From: Clostridium sp. CAG:221 | Lineage (GTDB): Bacteria > Bacillota > Clostridia > Clostridiales > Clostridiaceae | NCBI GenBank assembly: GCA_000435835.1 | Contig: FR883390.1 | Location: 1 to 57,461, forward strand | Direction: 5' to 3' | DNA length: 57,461 nucleotides | Part shown: one piece after another, positions 17,466-26,501 of the stretch | How the letters are laid out: the number at the start of each line of letters is the position of its first letter | How positions within the stretch are numbered: position 1 is the first letter of the stretch | Position numbers and translations under genes: made by a program | Notes under the pieces: model-generated | What the model saw: the letters and a program-made list of their open reading frames with translations, nothing else | Database searches by the model: none | Told to the model about the DNA's origin: nothing

Positions 17466-17753
17466 TTAAAAACTTTCTATTTCTTCTTGGATATTTATTA
17501 TTTCTGCATCAGTATTTTCTTCGATAAAATCTAATATCTTTTCCTTCATTGCTTCTAAAATTTTCATAGATACTCCTATAACTGCAATGCCAATTACAAT
17601 ACTTTGATGGATATCTTGATCATCTACTTCTGCAATAGATAAATTAAAATTATTGCTTAATCTTTTAGTCAAGCTAAGTAATACCATTCTTTTTTCCTTT
17701 AAAGAATGGACCCATGATGCTCTTAAAGTAATTCTTAAAACTAATACCTTCAT
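17466..17753 (-). CDS. YlxP-like DUF503 protein
   Basis: 95 residues. The family pattern is clear: beta strand VLVLRITLRA, then HSLKEKRMVLLSLTKRL, FNLSIAEVDDQD and a strand VIGIAVIG. DUF503/YlxP proteins are small ferredoxin-fold-like proteins; in Bacilli the gene sits in the nusA-infB-rbfA region, which is not the case here. Biochemical role is not established. The gene ends just before the met promoter and lies 40 bp from the membrane-protein gene upstream, possibly the same transcript. Confidence 0.85.
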   Translation of the reverse strand: MKVLVLRITLRASWVHSLKEKRMVLLSLTKRLSNNFNLSIAEVDDQDIHQSIVIGIAVIGVSMKILEAMKEKILDFIEENTDAEIINIQEEIESF

Positions 17754-17793
17754 CTTTATGTCCTCTCAAATGTAATTATCATTAATGCTTCTT

Positions 17794-18258
17794 TTAGTTG
17801 ATCTTAATAAGATTTCTAAATTCTAATACTTTCCTTTCCTCTTCTATATATATAGATGTAATAAACACATACCCCAGTATTATATTAAAAATAATCATAA
17901 AATTATAAATAGTCATTATAATATTATCAACTTTACCCTTTAAGCAAATTATAATAATTATTGCCCAAAAAACTGGCGTGGATAACACAAAAGCTGGAAG
18001 TCCCACAATAATCAGTTTCTTAAAATCAAATCTCCATTTTCCTTCTTTGCTATTTTCCTTGATTAAATTATCAATGCCTAAAATAGCTCCAACACCACCA
18101 TAGGTTACCAAGTTAATAAAAAATTGCTTTGTAAAGCTGATTTTATTACTTTCTGCCAACTCATTATAATATCCTGCTGTCAGTTTGCCTCCTATCATTA
18201 AAAGAACTACTATAACTACAAAATATAATAAATATCTTTTATACTTCCTATTTCTCAA
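17794..18258 (-). CDS. hypothetical four-helix membrane protein
   Basis: 154 residues, with hydrophobic segments near 9-24, 46-60, 83-104 and 115-137, a basic N-terminus (MRNRKYKRY) and a charged loop (GIDNLIKENSKEGKWRFDFKK) between helices 2 and 3. I do not recognise a family. It has no catalytic-looking conserved motif. It is on the same strand as the YlxP-like gene and may be co-transcribed with it. Confidence 0.6.
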   Translation of the reverse strand: MRNRKYKRYLLYFVVIVVLLMIGGKLTAGYYNELAESNKISFTKQFFINLVTYGGVGAILGIDNLIKENSKEGKWRFDFKKLIIVGLPAFVLSTPVFWAIIIIICLKGKVDNIIMTIYNFMIIFNIILGYVFITSIYIEEERKVLEFRNLIKIN

Positions 18259-18334
18259 TCAACTCTCCCCTTTTGCACTATTATACCATATTTTACCATG
18301 TATTGTGCTATATTTTTATTTTCTTTTAGGAAGT

Positions 18335-18763
18335 TTAAATATAATACATTATTGTAATTTTCCCCTCAATATAGTCCTTTACTAGTTCCTCTAATGTTAT
18401 TGAATTGAAGTATGTCTCTATTTGTCTATTTATATTATTCCAAATTTTCTTCTGCATAAAACATTCTATATCATTTTTTTCCTCACTGGGTGATACTATT
18501 TTCAAATATCCCTCTAATATATTTAAAATTTCACCTACTGTTATATCTTTAGGTTTTCTAGCTAAAAAATATCCACCTTGTGCTCCTTTTTTAGAATTTA
18601 TTATGCCACCTTTTTTAAGTATAGAAAAAATTTGCTCTAAATACCTCTCAGAAATATCCTGTCTTTTAGAAACACTTTTTAATGTAACTGCTTCACTTCT
18701 TGAATATAAACAAATATCCATTAAAGCTACTAAGCCGTATTTTCCTTTACTTGAAATTATCAT
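18335..18763 (-). CDS. Rrf2-family regulator, CymR-like
   Basis: 142 residues. It starts with the Rrf2 winged helix (SSKGKYGLVALMDI, then ISERYLEQIFSILKKGGIINSKKGAQGGY). The three clustered cysteines that bind an Fe-S cluster in IscR and NsrR are absent (one Cys near residue 102), so it belongs with CymR-type members. CymR represses cysteine-uptake genes with CysK as partner. The neighbour upstream encodes a TcyP-like cystine symporter, which supports that role. A strong terminator separates them, so this gene has its own promoter. Assignment to CymR itself is inference. Confidence 0.75.
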   Translation of the reverse strand: MIISSKGKYGLVALMDICLYSRSEAVTLKSVSKRQDISERYLEQIFSILKKGGIINSKKGAQGGYFLARKPKDITVGEILNILEGYLKIVSPSEEKNDIECFMQKKIWNNINRQIETYFNSITLEELVKDYIEGKITIMYYI

Positions 18764-18783
18764 TTAAAATCACCATTCCCATA

Positions 18784-18821
18784 TTAAAAGTCTTTGTAAT
18801 ATAAATTACAAAGACTTTTAA
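18784..18821 (-). terminator. terminator of the cystine symporter gene
   Basis: A perfect 17-bp stem built on AAAAGTCTTTGTAAT and its complement with a four-base loop, 7 bp after the tcyP-like stop codon. Confidence 0.9.
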
Positions 18822-18827
18822 TTCTAA

Positions 18828-20201
18828 TTATTCATTAAATTTCTCTTTATTAATATCTCCAAATGAATTTGCTACAGTTACTGCAGTGACCATAGTTCCA
18901 TTTACATTAAGCATTGTTCTTCCCATATCTAATATAGGATCAATTGCTATTATTCCTCCTACTAGAGGGAAAGCTGCTCCCATACCCATACCAGAAATAA
19001 CTACTGATACCGCCATAGTAGCTGTCCCTGGAAGTCCAGCTATTCCTAAAGAACTTATCACTATGATAACTAATAACATTCCATAGAAGCTAAAATCCAT
19101 TGGAGTTCCTGACATATTAGCAACAGTAACTGCCATTAAAGCTGGATATATTGCTGCACAACCATTCATTCCTGCATTTGAACCTAAGCTTCCCACAAAG
19201 CTGGCAACACCATTATCAACTCCTGCCTTTTCAGTTAAAGTTTCAATTGTTACTGGAAGAGTACCTAAGCTTGATCTTGATGTAAAAGCTAATATTAATG
19301 GCTCCATAACATTTTTTACATACTTAAATGGATTTAATCCATTTAAAGCTATGATAATTAAATGAATTATAAACATTATAGCTACACTTACATATAAAGC
19401 AATAATAAAATCAACTACTCCTAAAATTGCACCTACACCTCTAGCGGCTATAGTATTTGCAAGCAAAGCTACTACAGCATATGGCATAAATTTAATTACC
19501 GTCATTGCTACACTTGTTATTATTTTATAAGATGCTTCAACTAAATCCCAAGCTGGCTTAATTACATCACTATACTTTTTATTTAATCTCTTCATTGAAG
19601 TTCCTATGAATGCGGCAAAGATAACCACCGCAACTATATTTCCTTCTGCCATTGCATTCACTGGGTTAGAAGGTAATAATCCTCTTAGAGTATCTACTAT
19701 AGAAGTTATTTCTCTCATATCAGTATTAGAAGTTATTAGTACTTCTCCTGCTCCTAAGTTAAATAAATTTCCTACTACTAATCCTACTATTGCAGCAAGA
19801 GCTGTTGTTCCTAATAAAACCGTTAATGATTTTAATGTAAGCTTTCCTAAATTTACACCATCTTTCATATTGATGATAACTCTTATTATAGATACAAAGA
19901 TTAAAGGCACAACTAGCATCTTTAAAAGATCCATAAATCCGTTACCAACTAATCCATACCATTTACTAACTTCCTCAATCCATCTTATTGACGATGGATC
20001 TTTTGGAAATCCTGCTACCAATTGAATAAAAAGACCTAACACAAGGCCTATTCCCATGGCGGAAATCATCCTTGTAGAGAATTTAACTTTCTTTTTCTCC
20101 ATTTTTCTTACTAAAACAAATATTGCCACTAAAATTGCAATAAATGATATAGTTTTTATATTAGTTATAAATAAAAACTCACTTAAAAATGTACTTTCCA
20201 T
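18828..20201 (-). CDS. tcyP: DAACS-family symporter, probable L-cystine transporter TcyP
   Basis: 457 residues from ATG 20201, which follows GGAGG by 5 bp; the longer ATG at 20213 lies inside that ribosome binding region and is unlikely. About eight helices plus re-entrant hairpins. Family signatures are present: FTSRSSLGTLPVTIETL (serine-rich hairpin), GSNAGMNGCAAIYPAL and GLPGTATMAV. The GCAA form of the second motif and the overall length fit TcyP rather than glutamate or C4-dicarboxylate carriers. The adjacent CymR-like gene supports cystine. Substrate call is probable, not proven. Confidence 0.8.
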   Translation of the reverse strand: MESTFLSEFLFITNIKTISFIAILVAIFVLVRKMEKKKVKFSTRMISAMGIGLVLGLFIQLVAGFPKDPSSIRWIEEVSKWYGLVGNGFMDLLKMLVVPLIFVSIIRVIINMKDGVNLGKLTLKSLTVLLGTTALAAIVGLVVGNLFNLGAGEVLITSNTDMREITSIVDTLRGLLPSNPVNAMAEGNIVAVVIFAAFIGTSMKRLNKKYSDVIKPAWDLVEASYKIITSVAMTVIKFMPYAVVALLANTIAARGVGAILGVVDFIIALYVSVAIMFIIHLIIIALNGLNPFKYVKNVMEPLILAFTSRSSLGTLPVTIETLTEKAGVDNGVASFVGSLGSNAGMNGCAAIYPALMAVTVANMSGTPMDFSFYGMLLVIIVISSLGIAGLPGTATMAVSVVISGMGMGAAFPLVGGIIAIDPILDMGRTMLNVNGTMVTAVTVANSFGDINKEKFNE

Positions 20202-20219
20202 ATTGTCCTCCATAATTTC

Positions 20220-20279
20220 ATAGTATTACTATCGTTTTAGTATATTTCATATAATATATTATGGTTATATTATTGTCAA
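20220..20279 (-). promoter_or_regulatory. tcyP promoter with a downstream palindrome
   Basis: Minus strand TTGACA (20274-20279), 17-bp spacer, TATTAT (20251-20256). ATAGTATTACTAT (20220-20232), a 13-bp palindrome, lies about 20 bp downstream of the -10 and is a candidate operator, perhaps for the neighbouring Rrf2 protein. It does not match a CymR consensus I can recall with confidence. Confidence 0.65.
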
Positions 20280-20284
20280 TTTTA

Positions 20285-20330
20285 AAAAAACTATAGCAAG
20301 GTAATAAAATTACCTTACTACAGTTTTCTA
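20285..20330 (-). terminator. terminator of the ftsW-like gene
   Basis: Minus strand: AAAACTGTAGTAAGGTAAT pairs with the downstream arm over 19 positions with two G-U wobbles that are valid only in the minus transcript, followed by seven T. The wobble polarity fixes the orientation. Confidence 0.88.
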
Positions 20331-20336
20331 TGATAA

Positions 20337-21515
20337 CTACTTGTTCTCTACTGCTTTACTTACTTTTGCTATATTAAGTACTATTCCCATTGCTGCCATA
20401 ATAAACACCATAGAAGTACCTCCATAGCTTATAAATGGCATTGGAATACCTGTAACTGGCATGCTACCTGTTACAACAGCAACGTTTATTATAAGCTGTA
20501 TTGCTACAACTGATATTATTCCTGTGGCTAAAAGTCTACCATACATATCTTTTGCTTTAATTGCAACATTAATACCAGCAGCAATTAATACAAGGAATAA
20601 TGATATTATCAACATACCGCCTAAAAATCCTGTTTCCTCAATTATAATTGAAAAAATAAAGTCATTATATGGCTCTGGAATATATAATGCTTTTTGCTTA
20701 GATTGACCTAGCCCTACACCAAAAAAACCACCTGATCCTATGGCATATAAAGAGTGTATAAGTTGGTACCCAACATCAGTTGCATCTTGCCAAGGGTCAA
20801 GAAAGTTTAAAAATCTAGCTCTTCTAAATGATGTACTAAATATATAACCTATAGCTCCTATTACTCCCATTACACCAACAGTAAATACATGACTAAACTT
20901 TCCTCCTGCCACATAAATCATTATAAGTGTCACTGCCATTATTATTATGGTAACACTTAAACTATTTTGTAACAATACTAATATAGCCATAAATGCTCCT
21001 ACACCCAAATAGACTAATACTCCAGATTTAAAGTCTACTATTTTACTTTTTCTCTTATCCATTAATGTTGCTAATGCTATAACAATAGCATATTTAGATA
21101 ACTCTGAAGGTTGTATTGATAGTGGTCCTAAATGTATCCATCTTGTAGCTCCTTTTATATTAGGAACTAAGCTAGTAAATCCTAGCTTTGCTCCTACCAT
21201 AACACCTAACAAAAGTAGAAAAACACTTATATATATTGGTTTGGCTAATTTTTTATAATAATGATAATTAAAATTCATAGTGATATACATTGAAACAAAT
21301 CCTATAATTGTCCATAAAATTTGCTTTTTAACAATTTTATATCTATCGCCATTATATTCAAAATATGCTGAATAGGAACTTGATGAAAATATCATTATAA
21401 AACCAATTGCCACTAAAACAACTATTGTCCAGAATATTACTAAATCACCAATACCCTTCTTGCTTTTTTTTCTGCTTATTTTCTTACTTCTTTTTTTAGC
21501 TTTCTTCTCCTTCAC
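20337..21515 (-). CDS. FtsW/RodA/SpoVE-family glycan polymerase
   Basis: 392 residues with ~10 membrane helices. A SEDS signature is readable: HLGPLSIQPSELSKYA (extracellular loop 2) and near the end TGIPMPFISYGGTSMVF. SEDS proteins polymerise peptidoglycan strands and act with a class B penicillin-binding protein, which is exactly the gene 12 bp upstream. The basic lysine-rich N-terminus is cytoplasmic. SpoVE (cortex) and FtsW (division) cannot be separated by motif; the SpoVD-like PASTA-bearing partner favours SpoVE or a paralogous pair. Confidence 0.88.
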   Translation of the reverse strand: MKEKKAKKRSKKISRKKSKKGIGDLVIFWTIVVLVAIGFIMIFSSSSYSAYFEYNGDRYKIVKKQILWTIIGFVSMYITMNFNYHYYKKLAKPIYISVFLLLLGVMVGAKLGFTSLVPNIKGATRWIHLGPLSIQPSELSKYAIVIALATLMDKRKSKIVDFKSGVLVYLGVGAFMAILVLLQNSLSVTIIIMAVTLIMIYVAGGKFSHVFTVGVMGVIGAIGYIFSTSFRRARFLNFLDPWQDATDVGYQLIHSLYAIGSGGFFGVGLGQSKQKALYIPEPYNDFIFSIIIEETGFLGGMLIISLFLVLIAAGINVAIKAKDMYGRLLATGIISVVAIQLIINVAVVTGSMPVTGIPMPFISYGGTSMVFIMAAMGIVLNIAKVSKAVENK

Positions 21516-21527
21516 TTATTTCCTCCA

Positions 21528-23744
21528 CTAATATTCAGATTCTTCCTTAAATACTAATTTCACTTTTGTACCGCTACTTATTAATTCTCCGCTAGAAATA
21601 CTCTGCTCAACAACTTTTCCACTTCCTTCATATTCATATTGAAGTCCTAAATTATCTAAAAGGTTAATGGCAAATTCCACTGTTGTTCCAGCAAGATCAG
21701 GCATAATTATTTTATTATCTATTGAAGATTTAGATGATGCTGTCAGTGTTATCTTTGAACCTGCTTTTACAGTAGTTCCTGGATATGGATTTATAGAAAC
21801 AATAGTATTTCCCTCTCCCTCAACTTCACATCCTAAACCATTTTCTTCTAAAATAGTTTTAGCCTCTTCTACTGATTTCCCTCTTACTTCAGGGATAACT
21901 ACGTCTTTTGAAATTGAATAGCTTGCTTTACCTGTTGGAGACTCAATATATGCGAATATATGTGAAAATAGCTTTTTCATCAATGGTGATGCTACTTGTC
22001 CACCATAATACACACCGGTGCTTGGCTCATCAACTGATATATATACTGTTAATTGAGGGTCATCTACTGGTGTCATTGCAACCATTGATGCAATATATTT
22101 ATCTGCTGAATAAGATCCTGTCTCTATATCAACCTTTTGAGCTGTTCCTGTTTTTCCTCCAATATCGTATCCTTGAACAAAAGTCCCTGCTCCAGCATCT
22201 TGTGTAGCAGTCCTTTCAAGATACTCTCTTAAAGTTGCGCTTGTTTTCTCTGAAAGCACATTTTCCGTAGTCTTTCCTTCTATTGTCTTATCCACAATAG
22301 TATTGCCATTGGAATCTTTATGAGTGATTTCTTTTACAATATGAGGCTGTATTAAATTTCCACCATTAGCAACTGCATTAACTGCTGTTAAAAGCTGAAG
22401 GGCATTTAATGTATTAGTTTGTCCAAATGCTATTGTTGCTAAATCAATATCACTGATGCTATTGGTACTCTTCACAATACCTTCTGCTTCACCAGGTAAA
22501 TCTATTCCTGTAATACTACCAAAACCTAATTTTTTAATATATTCATTTAACTTTTCAGCACCTAATCTTTCACCTAATTCCATAAACCCAACATTACATG
22601 AATTTTTAAGTATTTCTGCTGCTGTTTGTGCACCATGCCCTGACAAGTTCCAACAATGAACATGAACATCTCCAAAGGTCTTACTTCCATTACAAACAAA
22701 CACATCATCATCATGAATTAATCCTTCTTCCATAGCAGCAGCCATGGTAATTATTTTAAATGTAGATCCTGGTTCATAAGTATCACTTACAATAGAATTT
22801 CTCCACATATTTTGAATTTTATCATTTTCAGTGTCTCCTTCAAAGTTTTCATACCCTTCATATGGATTATTTGGATCATATCCTGGTGCATTTGCCATAG
22901 CTAATATTTCTCCATTATTAGGATTCATTATTGTTATGGATACTCGCTTTGCTTTATGTGTTTCAAGGCCTTCTTTAGCTACAAGTTCTGCATAATATTG
23001 AAGATTTTCATCAATGGTAGTAACAATGTCCTTCCCATTTATTGCATTAGTTTGTTTTCCACTTACAAATGGAAGATCATTAGAATTAGCATCAATACCT
23101 CCTATACGTATTCCTGATAGTCCACTTAAATAATCATCATATTGAAGCTCTAATCCTGTTAATCCTACACCTTCTGAATTGATTGTACCTAAAACTTGAG
23201 ATAAATAATTACCATTAGGATAATATCTTTCTATTTCATCATAATAAACTAACCCAGCAATTTCTAAAGCTTTTACCTTATCTATAGCATCTTTTTCAAG
23301 TCCTTTAGATAAAATTATAAATTTATTTTCTTTATCACTAAGCTTTTTATAAATATTATCATAGGAAGTACCTATCGCTTCAGCTATATTGGCAGATACT
23401 TTCTCTATAGTGGTTTTTTCATCATCAACATATGCTCTTAATGTATCCATATCTACTTCAATTCTATAAACATTAGTTGATGTAACTAGAATAGAACCAT
23501 TTCTATCTACTATATTACCTCTCATAGCCGTTAAATTCATTTCTGATTTCCATTGTGTTTCAGCTTCCTCTGCTAACTCTGAACCCTTTATAATAGTAAG
23601 ATATAACATTCTTAAAAGTAAAACTACTATTACTACACCTATAGATATGCCTACAAGTATTAATCTATCAATGGACTGTGCATTTATTTTCTTTAAATCA
23701 AAAGGCTGTAACTTTTTCATTTTTTTCTTTTTTAACTTATTCAT
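21528..23744 (-). CDS. class B penicillin-binding protein with two PASTA domains (SpoVD/FtsI-like)
   Basis: 738 residues. A lysine-rich cytoplasmic end, one membrane anchor (about 28-50), a pedestal domain (RGNIVDRNGSILVTST) and a transpeptidase domain with STFK (Ser327), SCN (382-384) and KTGT near 530. Two PASTA repeats close the protein (about 610-735). FtsI has few or none and B. subtilis SpoVD has one, so two is a variant. It cross-links the glycan made by the SEDS protein encoded directly downstream. The pair lies outside any visible dcw (mur) cluster. SpoVD-type is likely but not certain. Confidence 0.88.
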   Translation of the reverse strand: MNKLKKKKMKKLQPFDLKKINAQSIDRLILVGISIGVVIVVLLLRMLYLTIIKGSELAEEAETQWKSEMNLTAMRGNIVDRNGSILVTSTNVYRIEVDMDTLRAYVDDEKTTIEKVSANIAEAIGTSYDNIYKKLSDKENKFIILSKGLEKDAIDKVKALEIAGLVYYDEIERYYPNGNYLSQVLGTINSEGVGLTGLELQYDDYLSGLSGIRIGGIDANSNDLPFVSGKQTNAINGKDIVTTIDENLQYYAELVAKEGLETHKAKRVSITIMNPNNGEILAMANAPGYDPNNPYEGYENFEGDTENDKIQNMWRNSIVSDTYEPGSTFKIITMAAAMEEGLIHDDDVFVCNGSKTFGDVHVHCWNLSGHGAQTAAEILKNSCNVGFMELGERLGAEKLNEYIKKLGFGSITGIDLPGEAEGIVKSTNSISDIDLATIAFGQTNTLNALQLLTAVNAVANGGNLIQPHIVKEITHKDSNGNTIVDKTIEGKTTENVLSEKTSATLREYLERTATQDAGAGTFVQGYDIGGKTGTAQKVDIETGSYSADKYIASMVAMTPVDDPQLTVYISVDEPSTGVYYGGQVASPLMKKLFSHIFAYIESPTGKASYSISKDVVIPEVRGKSVEEAKTILEENGLGCEVEGEGNTIVSINPYPGTTVKAGSKITLTASSKSSIDNKIIMPDLAGTTVEFAINLLDNLGLQYEYEGSGKVVEQSISSGELISSGTKVKLVFKEESEY

Positions 23745-23872
23745 TCTTCTACCTCTATAATATTAATAAAAAATTATACATTATTGTTTAACCCCTATTT
23801 AAATAACAAATATATACCAATTTACATTTTATTTACTATCGTTATATTAGTGTATATACTTTAATTTTAACA

Positions 23873-24523
23873 TTATTTGATAATTTCACTTAATAATTCT
23901 TCTGAAGTATATACTATTTTATCTGCCCCAGCAGCAGATAACTCTTCAGCACCTCTAAATCCCCACGCAGCACCAATAGAAAAAATACCTGCATTTTTTC
24001 CTGTAAACATGTCAACATCAGAATCTCCAATATAAACAGCTTCTTCTTTTTTGCATTCAAAATAATTTAATGTCTCTATTACAGTTGTTGGATCTGGCTT
24101 TGCCAAATATCCTTCTCTCTTTCCAAAAACTATATCAAAAGACTTAGCAAAATATCTTTCTACTATTTCTACAGCAAATTCATGTGGTTTATTGGAAACA
24201 ACTGCTGTTTTTATTCCTGCTTCTTTTAAAGCTATTAATAAATCTTCTATGCCATCATATGGCTTAGTAAAATCACTCTTATGCTTTTCATAGTATTTTT
24301 TAAATTCTCCTAAGACTTTGCCTATTGTTTCAGCATCTTTTTTACCTATTGGTAATGCTCTTTCTATTAACTTATATGCTCCATTTCCAAGAAAATATTT
24401 ATATTCTTCAATTTGATGCTCTGGAAATCCATATGACCTTAAAGCAAAATTACAAGCATCAGCCAAATCTTTCAAAGTGTCCAATAATGTTCCATCCAAA
24501 TCAAAAATTGCTACCTTATACAT
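23873..24523 (-). CDS. HAD phosphatase, phosphoglycolate phosphatase-like
   Basis: 216 residues. Motif I DLDGTLLDT at the N-terminus (two catalytic Asp), motif II VVSNKPHEF, a Lys in LAKPDP and motif IV YIGDSDVDM. The helical cap lies between motifs I and II (C1-type cap). It is a soluble phosphomonoesterase related to Gph and PpaX; substrates of such enzymes are broad and cannot be deduced. It stands between the PBP promoter region and the yclQ terminator, apparently monocistronic. Confidence 0.85.
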   Translation of the reverse strand: MYKVAIFDLDGTLLDTLKDLADACNFALRSYGFPEHQIEEYKYFLGNGAYKLIERALPIGKKDAETIGKVLGEFKKYYEKHKSDFTKPYDGIEDLLIALKEAGIKTAVVSNKPHEFAVEIVERYFAKSFDIVFGKREGYLAKPDPTTVIETLNYFECKKEEAVYIGDSDVDMFTGKNAGIFSIGAAWGFRGAEELSAAGADKIVYTSEELLSEIIK

Positions 24524-24627
24524 TACATCACCTATTATATAATATTTTTCTATTCATTATCTCATAAATATTTAAATAAATCTATAACTCAACAAATGTA
24601 ATTTTTACATATATATCTTTATATTAT

Positions 24628-24661
24628 AAAAAGTCTTTGCTATTAATTGCAAAGACTTTTT
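24628..24661 (-). terminator. terminator of the ycl siderophore operon
   Basis: A perfect 13-bp stem, AAAAAGTCTTTGC and its complement with an 8-nt loop, 10 bp after the yclQ stop, T-rich on the minus strand. The stem half AGTCTTTG is shared with the tcyP terminator. Confidence 0.88.
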
Positions 24662-24670
24662 GTATTTATA

Positions 24671-25618
24671 TTATGCTTTTACTGCTGATAAAACTTCTTC
24701 TATCATATTTAAAGTTGAAGTATATCCACCTGATACTGTATACCAGTTAACTGAATTTAAATACACTATATTTCCATTTTTATAAGCATCTGTTTGTTTT
24801 GTTAATTCATTTTCAATAATTGACTGAGCTGTTATGTCTTTAGAACCTGTAATTGAATTTCTGTCAATTACAAATATATATCCTGGATTTTTTTCTACTA
24901 AATATTCAAATGTAACTTCTTGTCCATGTGTAGAGTCATCAATATTTTCATCTGCTGCTTTAATTCCTAATTCATTGTGAATAAGTGCAAATCTTGATTT
25001 TGCACCATAAGCACTGATATTTCTTCCATTAACCATTATTATTGATGCATTAATATCTTTCTTTGCTATTTCAGCATTCGCTTCTTTAACTTTTTGTGCT
25101 ACTTCTTCAATTATTTCTGTAGCTTTTTCTTCTTTATCAAATATATCACCAAACATTGTTGCCGTTTTATTAAAACTATTTATATAATCTGCACCATCAC
25201 TTTCTACATATACAGTTGGTGCTATTTCAGAAAATTCTTCATAATAATCAGACATTCTTCCAGCCATTACAATTAAGTCTGGATTTAATTCATTAATGGC
25301 CTCTAAATCTGGTTCTTTTACACTACCAACATTAGTATATTGTTCTCCTGAAAACTCTTCTAAATATTCAGGTAAAGTTCCTGATTTAGGTAAACCAACT
25401 ATATTTACATCCATTTCACTAAGTACGTCTAATGCTCCAAAGTCTAATACTACTACATTTTTAGGTGCTTCATTTAAAACAGTAGTTCCTAATTTATGTG
25501 TAACCTCTATAGCTCCTTCACTATATGAGCTTTCTACTTTGTTATCTTTTAATAAATATGCTCCTCCTGCTACTACTACAGCAGCTGCTGCAACTATTGC
25601 TAAAACTTTTTTATTCAT
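24671..25618 (-). CDS. yclQ: siderophore ABC transporter, substrate-binding protein (YclQ/FatB-like)
   Basis: 315 residues. One N-terminal hydrophobic segment, then two lobes of the class III binding-protein fold: APKNVVVLDFGALDVLSEM, INELNPDLIVMAGRMSDYYEEF, VNGRNISAYGAKSRFALIHNELG. This matches YclQ/FatB, which bind catechol siderophores such as petrobactin. There is no Cys at all in the signal region, so it is not a lipoprotein like YclQ; it may stay anchored by an uncleaved helix. It is the last gene of yclNOPQ and has its own Fur-box promoter. Confidence 0.88.
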   Translation of the reverse strand: MNKKVLAIVAAAAVVVAGGAYLLKDNKVESSYSEGAIEVTHKLGTTVLNEAPKNVVVLDFGALDVLSEMDVNIVGLPKSGTLPEYLEEFSGEQYTNVGSVKEPDLEAINELNPDLIVMAGRMSDYYEEFSEIAPTVYVESDGADYINSFNKTATMFGDIFDKEEKATEIIEEVAQKVKEANAEIAKKDINASIIMVNGRNISAYGAKSRFALIHNELGIKAADENIDDSTHGQEVTFEYLVEKNPGYIFVIDRNSITGSKDITAQSIIENELTKQTDAYKNGNIVYLNSVNWYTVSGGYTSTLNMIEEVLSAVKA

Positions 25619-25654
25619 TATTATTCCTCCTAAAATTTAAATGTAATATATATT

Positions 25655-25673
25655 TATAATGAGTTTCATTATC
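25655..25673. promoter_or_regulatory. internal Fur box and promoter before yclQ
   Basis: The 19-mer on the minus strand, GATAATGAAACTCATTATA, matches the classic Fur site GATAATGATAATCATTATC at 16 of 19 positions. It overlaps a candidate -35 TTGATA with TATATA 17 bp further on. Binding by Fe-Fur should repress extra yclQ transcription. Confidence 0.75.
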
Positions 25674-25684
25674 AATTAATCCTT

Positions 25685-25709
25685 AAAAAATAAGCAGAGC
25701 CTATTTTTT
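25685..25709 (-). terminator. intra-operon stem-loop between yclP and yclQ
   Basis: AAAAAATAGGC and GCTTATTTTTT on the minus strand (11 bp, one wobble, 3-nt loop), overlapping the yclP stop codon. It may partly stop read-through or stabilise the yclNOP message, while the promoter just after it serves yclQ. Confidence 0.6.
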
Positions 25710-26463
25710 AGAAATAAATACAAATTTTCTTATCTTCCATATCTTGTATTTTAAATTCTGTATTATATAAATCTTCTAATACTTCATTATTGATGATGGA
25801 TAAAGTTTCTCCTTGCTTATACATCTTTCCATCTTTTAAAGCTACAATTATATCCGAATAGCATGATGCAAAATTAATATCATGTAATACAGTAACTACT
25901 GTTTTTCCTAGATCATCAACAAGGCCTCTAATTACCTTCATCATCTGTACACAATGTTTCATATCCAAATTATTTAATGGCTCATCAAGGAATATATATT
26001 CAGTATCCTGAGCAATTACCATTGCTATATATGCCCTTTGCTTTTGTCCACCACTAAGCTCATCTAAATATCTATGCTCAATATCTTCAAGCTGCATATA
26101 TTTAATGGCTTTATCGATAAATTCATTATCTACTGCTGTTATATTCCCTTGAGAATGTGGAAATCTTCCAAATTCAACAAGCTCTCTTATTGTCAAACGT
26201 AAATTAACATCATTTGCTTGTTTTAAGATTGAAATTCTCTTTGAAAGCTCTTTGCTATCCCACTTGGATAGTTCAGTACCGTCTATAATAACCTGTCCTT
26301 CATCCATGTCCATCAGTCTTGTTATCATTGATAATACTGTACTTTTTCCTGCACCATTTGGTCCAATTAGAGAAATCATTTTACCTTTTTCTATATCTAA
26401 AGATACATTATCAACTACTTTTGTATTTCCATATTTCTTAGTTAAATTTCTTACTTCTATCAT
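25708..26463 (-). CDS. yclP: siderophore ABC transporter ATP-binding protein (YclP-like)
   Basis: 251 residues, normal for iron-chelate ATPases. Walker A GPNGAGKST, signature LSGGQKQRAYIAMV, Walker B EYIFLDEPLNNLDM and H-loop VLHDINFA are intact. The DEPLNNLDM form is typical of the YclP/FatE/CeuD subgroup. It energises uptake through YclN-YclO. 38 bp separate it from yclO. Confidence 0.93.
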   Translation of the reverse strand: MIEVRNLTKKYGNTKVVDNVSLDIEKGKMISLIGPNGAGKSTVLSMITRLMDMDEGQVIIDGTELSKWDSKELSKRISILKQANDVNLRLTIRELVEFGRFPHSQGNITAVDNEFIDKAIKYMQLEDIEHRYLDELSGGQKQRAYIAMVIAQDTEYIFLDEPLNNLDMKHCVQMMKVIRGLVDDLGKTVVTVLHDINFASCYSDIIVALKDGKMYKQGETLSIINNEVLEDLYNTEFKIQDMEDKKICIYF

Positions 26464-26501
26464 AGTGTTTCTCCCTTACTTTAAAAATATTTTCTTATTC
26501 T

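Noticed and set aside
19606..20025. 139-aa plus-strand ORF inside tcyP
   Set aside because: Antisense shadow of a membrane protein; no ribosome binding site and the minus-strand gene is clearly real.
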